Assembly: GCF_000768345.1 (NCBI RefSeq)
Contig: NZ_AVPS01000009.1
Location: 1-64,000 of the forward strand
DNA: 64,000 nt
Origin: Lysobacter concretionis Ko07 = DSM 16239
Lineage (GTDB): Bacteria > Pseudomonadota > Gammaproteobacteria > Xanthomonadales > Xanthomonadaceae
Direction of reading: 5' to 3'
Shown here: positions 62,331 to 64,000 of the stretch, in pieces
Layout of the letters: the number at the start of each line of letters is the position of its first letter
How positions within the stretch are numbered: the first letter of the stretch is position 1
Translations under genes and position numbers: made by a program
Notes under the pieces: model-generated
Seen by the model: the letters and a program-made list of their open reading frames with translations, nothing else
Told to the model about the DNA's origin: nothing
Database searches by the model: none

Positions 62331-63638
62331 GGTTCTTCACGGATTACCGGGAAAGGCAGCTTTGATCTTCAAGAAAAAGTAGGCGCTGTCGCGGTAGCCG
62401 TAGGCCATGCGCTTGATGACCTTGATCTTGTTGTTGATGCCCTCGAGCTGGCCGGTGTGCATCGGCCAACGCACGCGGCTGACGATGCCGCGCCAGTAGG
62501 GGCGCAGGCACTTGGCAAAGTGCATCAGCGCGGGGATCCCGCTTTCCTGGGCATGGGCGAGCCACTGTTTCCACGCGGCACGCCACGCGCGCGCCGTGGG
62601 CGCACTCCACAGCGCCTTCAGCTGCTCCTTCATCACGTACACCGCCAGCAGTGACTGGTTGGCTTGCAGGACGTCGTCCAGCCGCACCCGCTCGTGATCC
62701 TTCAGGCTCGCCGGGTTGCGCAGCAGCAACCAGTGGGATCGCTTGACCACCCGGCGGGCGGGTTTGTCATGGTGCAGCCGGTTGGCCGCGTCCACGCGCA
62801 CCCGGCTGATGACCTCACGCCCGTACTTGGCGATGACGTGGAACAGGTCGTAGATCACCCGCGCATTCGGACAGTGCTGACGGACCTCGAGATCGAAGGC
62901 GGTGTTCATGTCCATCGCCACCGCCTCGATCCGGGCACAGCCCGCCTCGCCCAAGGCCTGGAAGAACGGCCGGATCGCGGCTCGACTGCGGCCTTCGCCG
63001 ATCCACAGCACCCGCCGGGTGTCGGCATCGAGCACCACGCTGGCGTAGCGATGCCCCTTGTAGAGCGCGAACTCGTCCATCGCCAACCGTCGGGGCATCG
63101 CTTCCGGCAAGGCCTCGATCGTCCTCGTCAGGCGGCGCTGGTCGAGGGTGCGCACAGTGCTCCAGTGCAGACCGAACAGTGCCGCCACGTGGGCCGTGGC
63201 CATCCGCGCGCACAGGGTTGATGCCGCGTCGGCCAAGCGTCGTGTCAGGCGTGCATGGCGCTCCAGCCAGGGCACCGCTTCCATCCGCGCGCCGCAGTCC
63301 GGGCAGGCGACGCGACGCAACGTCACCTGCAGCAACACCGCCTTGCCCAGCATCGGCAGGTCACGGATGCGGCGCCGACAGAACTCGTGAACAGGCAGGT
63401 CGCCCCGTTCGCAGCTGCCACAGCTCAGGCGGCTGGCCGGGTCTGGCTCCAGCGTGATGTGAACCGTATCGGCACCGACCTGCAGGTCGACCATGTGAAA
63501 TCCCTCCCAGAACGGGAGGCAGGCTTTACCATCTGACATGGGAACGGTGGCTCTCGGTTCGGACGTTTGCTCGCACAAACATCTTCACCGATCCACCGTT
63601 CCTTTTTGTCTGGGCTCCCCGGACTTCCGCGAAGAACC
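62331..63638 (-). mobile_element. Complete ISL3-family insertion sequence
   Basis: The ends are imperfect inverted repeats: 62331 onward reads GGTTCTTCACGGATTACCGG and the inverse of 63619-63638 reads GGTTCTTCGCGGAAGTCCGG. The flanking eight bases are TTTTTTAT on both sides (62323-62330 and 63639-63646), a perfect target duplication. The element is about 1.3 kb with one transposase gene, all typical of ISL3. The clean duplication suggests a recent insertion. Confidence 0.93.
62337..63539 (-). CDS. ISL3 family transposase
   Basis: This DDE-type transposase has about 400 residues. The N-terminal zinc-binding part has SCGSCERGDLPVHEFCRRRI and CPDCGARM, followed by a helix-turn-helix region, and the catalytic residues lie in LAMDEFALYKGHRY, VAMDMNTAFDLEV and QLEGINNKIKVIKRMAYGYR (as MDEF, MDMN and LEGINN). 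The frame is intact. The start is taken at ATG 63539; MVDLQVGAD (63494) has a better GGAGGG site but would cut the conserved N-terminus. The stop codon lies inside the left terminal repeat. Confidence 0.93.
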   Translation of the reverse strand: MSDGKACLPFWEGFHMVDLQVGADTVHITLEPDPASRLSCGSCERGDLPVHEFCRRRIRDLPMLGKAVLLQVTLRRVACPDCGARMEAVPWLERHARLTRRLADAASTLCARMATAHVAALFGLHWSTVRTLDQRRLTRTIEALPEAMPRRLAMDEFALYKGHRYASVVLDADTRRVLWIGEGRSRAAIRPFFQALGEAGCARIEAVAMDMNTAFDLEVRQHCPNARVIYDLFHVIAKYGREVISRVRVDAANRLHHDKPARRVVKRSHWLLLRNPASLKDHERVRLDDVLQANQSLLAVYVMKEQLKALWSAPTARAWRAAWKQWLAHAQESGIPALMHFAKCLRPYWRGIVSRVRWPMHTGQLEGINNKIKVIKRMAYGYRDSAYFFLKIKAAFPGNP

Positions 63639-63804
63639 TTTTTTATTTGTCCAGAATTCCGCCGCCTGTCCAACATCTCGCCGCTCAGGCGAATACAGGA
63701 GCCGCCTCCCATAACTCCCTTCACGCCGGGAAATCCCGGGCCTTATCTCGGATATATGCGCAGATCCGGGGGCTGGCTTGCACCTTCGGTCGCGACGACA
63801 TATC

Positions 63805-63860
63805 TTGGCCATGTGATTTATCACGGCCACGTTACTTATCGCGGCCAAGTTGGAGCCTCC
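63805..63860. promoter_or_regulatory. Three 18-base direct repeats upstream of the last gene
   Basis: GGCCATGTGA, GGCCACGTTA and GGCCAAGTTG start at 63807, 63825 and 63843, exactly 18 bases apart. On the minus strand the units read AACNTGGCCRNGATAA. They end directly before the start of the last gene. The design (three near-identical operators, ACNTG...GATA core) resembles the array near 59080. Confidence 0.65.
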
Positions 63861-63861
63861 A

Positions 63862-64000
63862 ATGAAGTCCGATTCCGCCGAAGCCATCGCCCCGGATGTG
63901 ATCGCCGCTCTGTTCAGCTCGGATAGCTGGGATGTCGTCCATCAGCCGGACGGGGTCACCATGCCACCTGACCTGGTGGTCTCCAAGGGATCTCTTAAGT
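63862..64000 (+). CDS. N-terminus of an unrecognised protein, cut by the window edge
   Basis: The 46 visible codons start MKSDSAEAIAPDVIAALF and end PPDLVVSKGSLK. GGAG lies 7 bases before ATG 63862. The segment predicts a helix followed by strands and might be the opening of a nuclease-like or winged-helix protein, but that is a guess. The repeat array just upstream suggests a self-regulated gene. Confidence 0.6.
   Translation, partial: MKSDSAEAIAPDVIAALFSSDSWDVVHQPDGVTMPPDLVVSKGSLK

Overview
The window is high-GC chromosomal DNA of a gammaproteobacterium, most likely a Xanthomonadaceae member of the Lysobacter/Luteimonas type. This rests on the protein sequences and gene order (secF-secD-yajC-tgt-queA; thrS-infC-rpmI-rplT-pheS-pheT-ihfA-merR-tRNA-Pro), on a DUF6491-type lipoprotein, and on GTAGGAGC-type REP palindromes. 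No genus was confirmed by a search.

Layout. 1-42 is the end of an ISL3-like element lying outside the window. 218-10561 holds two tandem M13 metallopeptidases, a rhomboid protease, an alkyltransferase-like repair protein, a Pit phosphate transporter with its DUF47 partner, a CorC/HlyC-type membrane protein and an ExoD-like protein. 10592-13707 pairs a GGDEF-EAL cyclic-di-GMP enzyme with a PhnD-like binding protein. 13817-21525 holds trmJ, suhB, the SecDF-YajC translocase genes and the queuosine genes tgt and queA. 21830-34603 is metabolic and envelope filler: class III aminotransferase, catalase, PAP2 phosphatase, a sugar-dehydrogenase-like lipoprotein, VIT family transporter, metallo-beta-lactamase-fold hydrolase, gamma-glutamyltransferase and ferredoxin, plus a decayed DUF4357 gene. 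34656-48483 holds coaD, rsmD, ftsY, an AsmA-like protein, mutY, yggX, tRNA-Phe, an acyl-CoA dehydrogenase, an HNH protein, dxs and a TraB/GumN-like protein.

48683-57088 (minus strand) is the translation cluster. It begins with a promoter, an eight-residue Thr-rich leader peptide and a terminator, followed by thrS, infC (apparent AUC start), rpmI, rplT, pheS, pheT, ihfA, a MerR regulator and tRNA-Pro. The leader reads as a threonine attenuator with a matching antiterminator. REP pairs sit in two of its spacers.

57151-64000 is more accessory: an AbiE-like pair (winged-helix protein plus nucleotidyltransferase) behind three 19-base direct repeats, tRNA-Val, uvrB, a type IV pseudopilin, tRNA-Asn, and a complete ISL3-family element with a perfect 8-base target duplication in the tRNA-Asn terminator. 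A truncated gene at the right edge is preceded by a second triple-repeat array (18-base period) whose units resemble the first.
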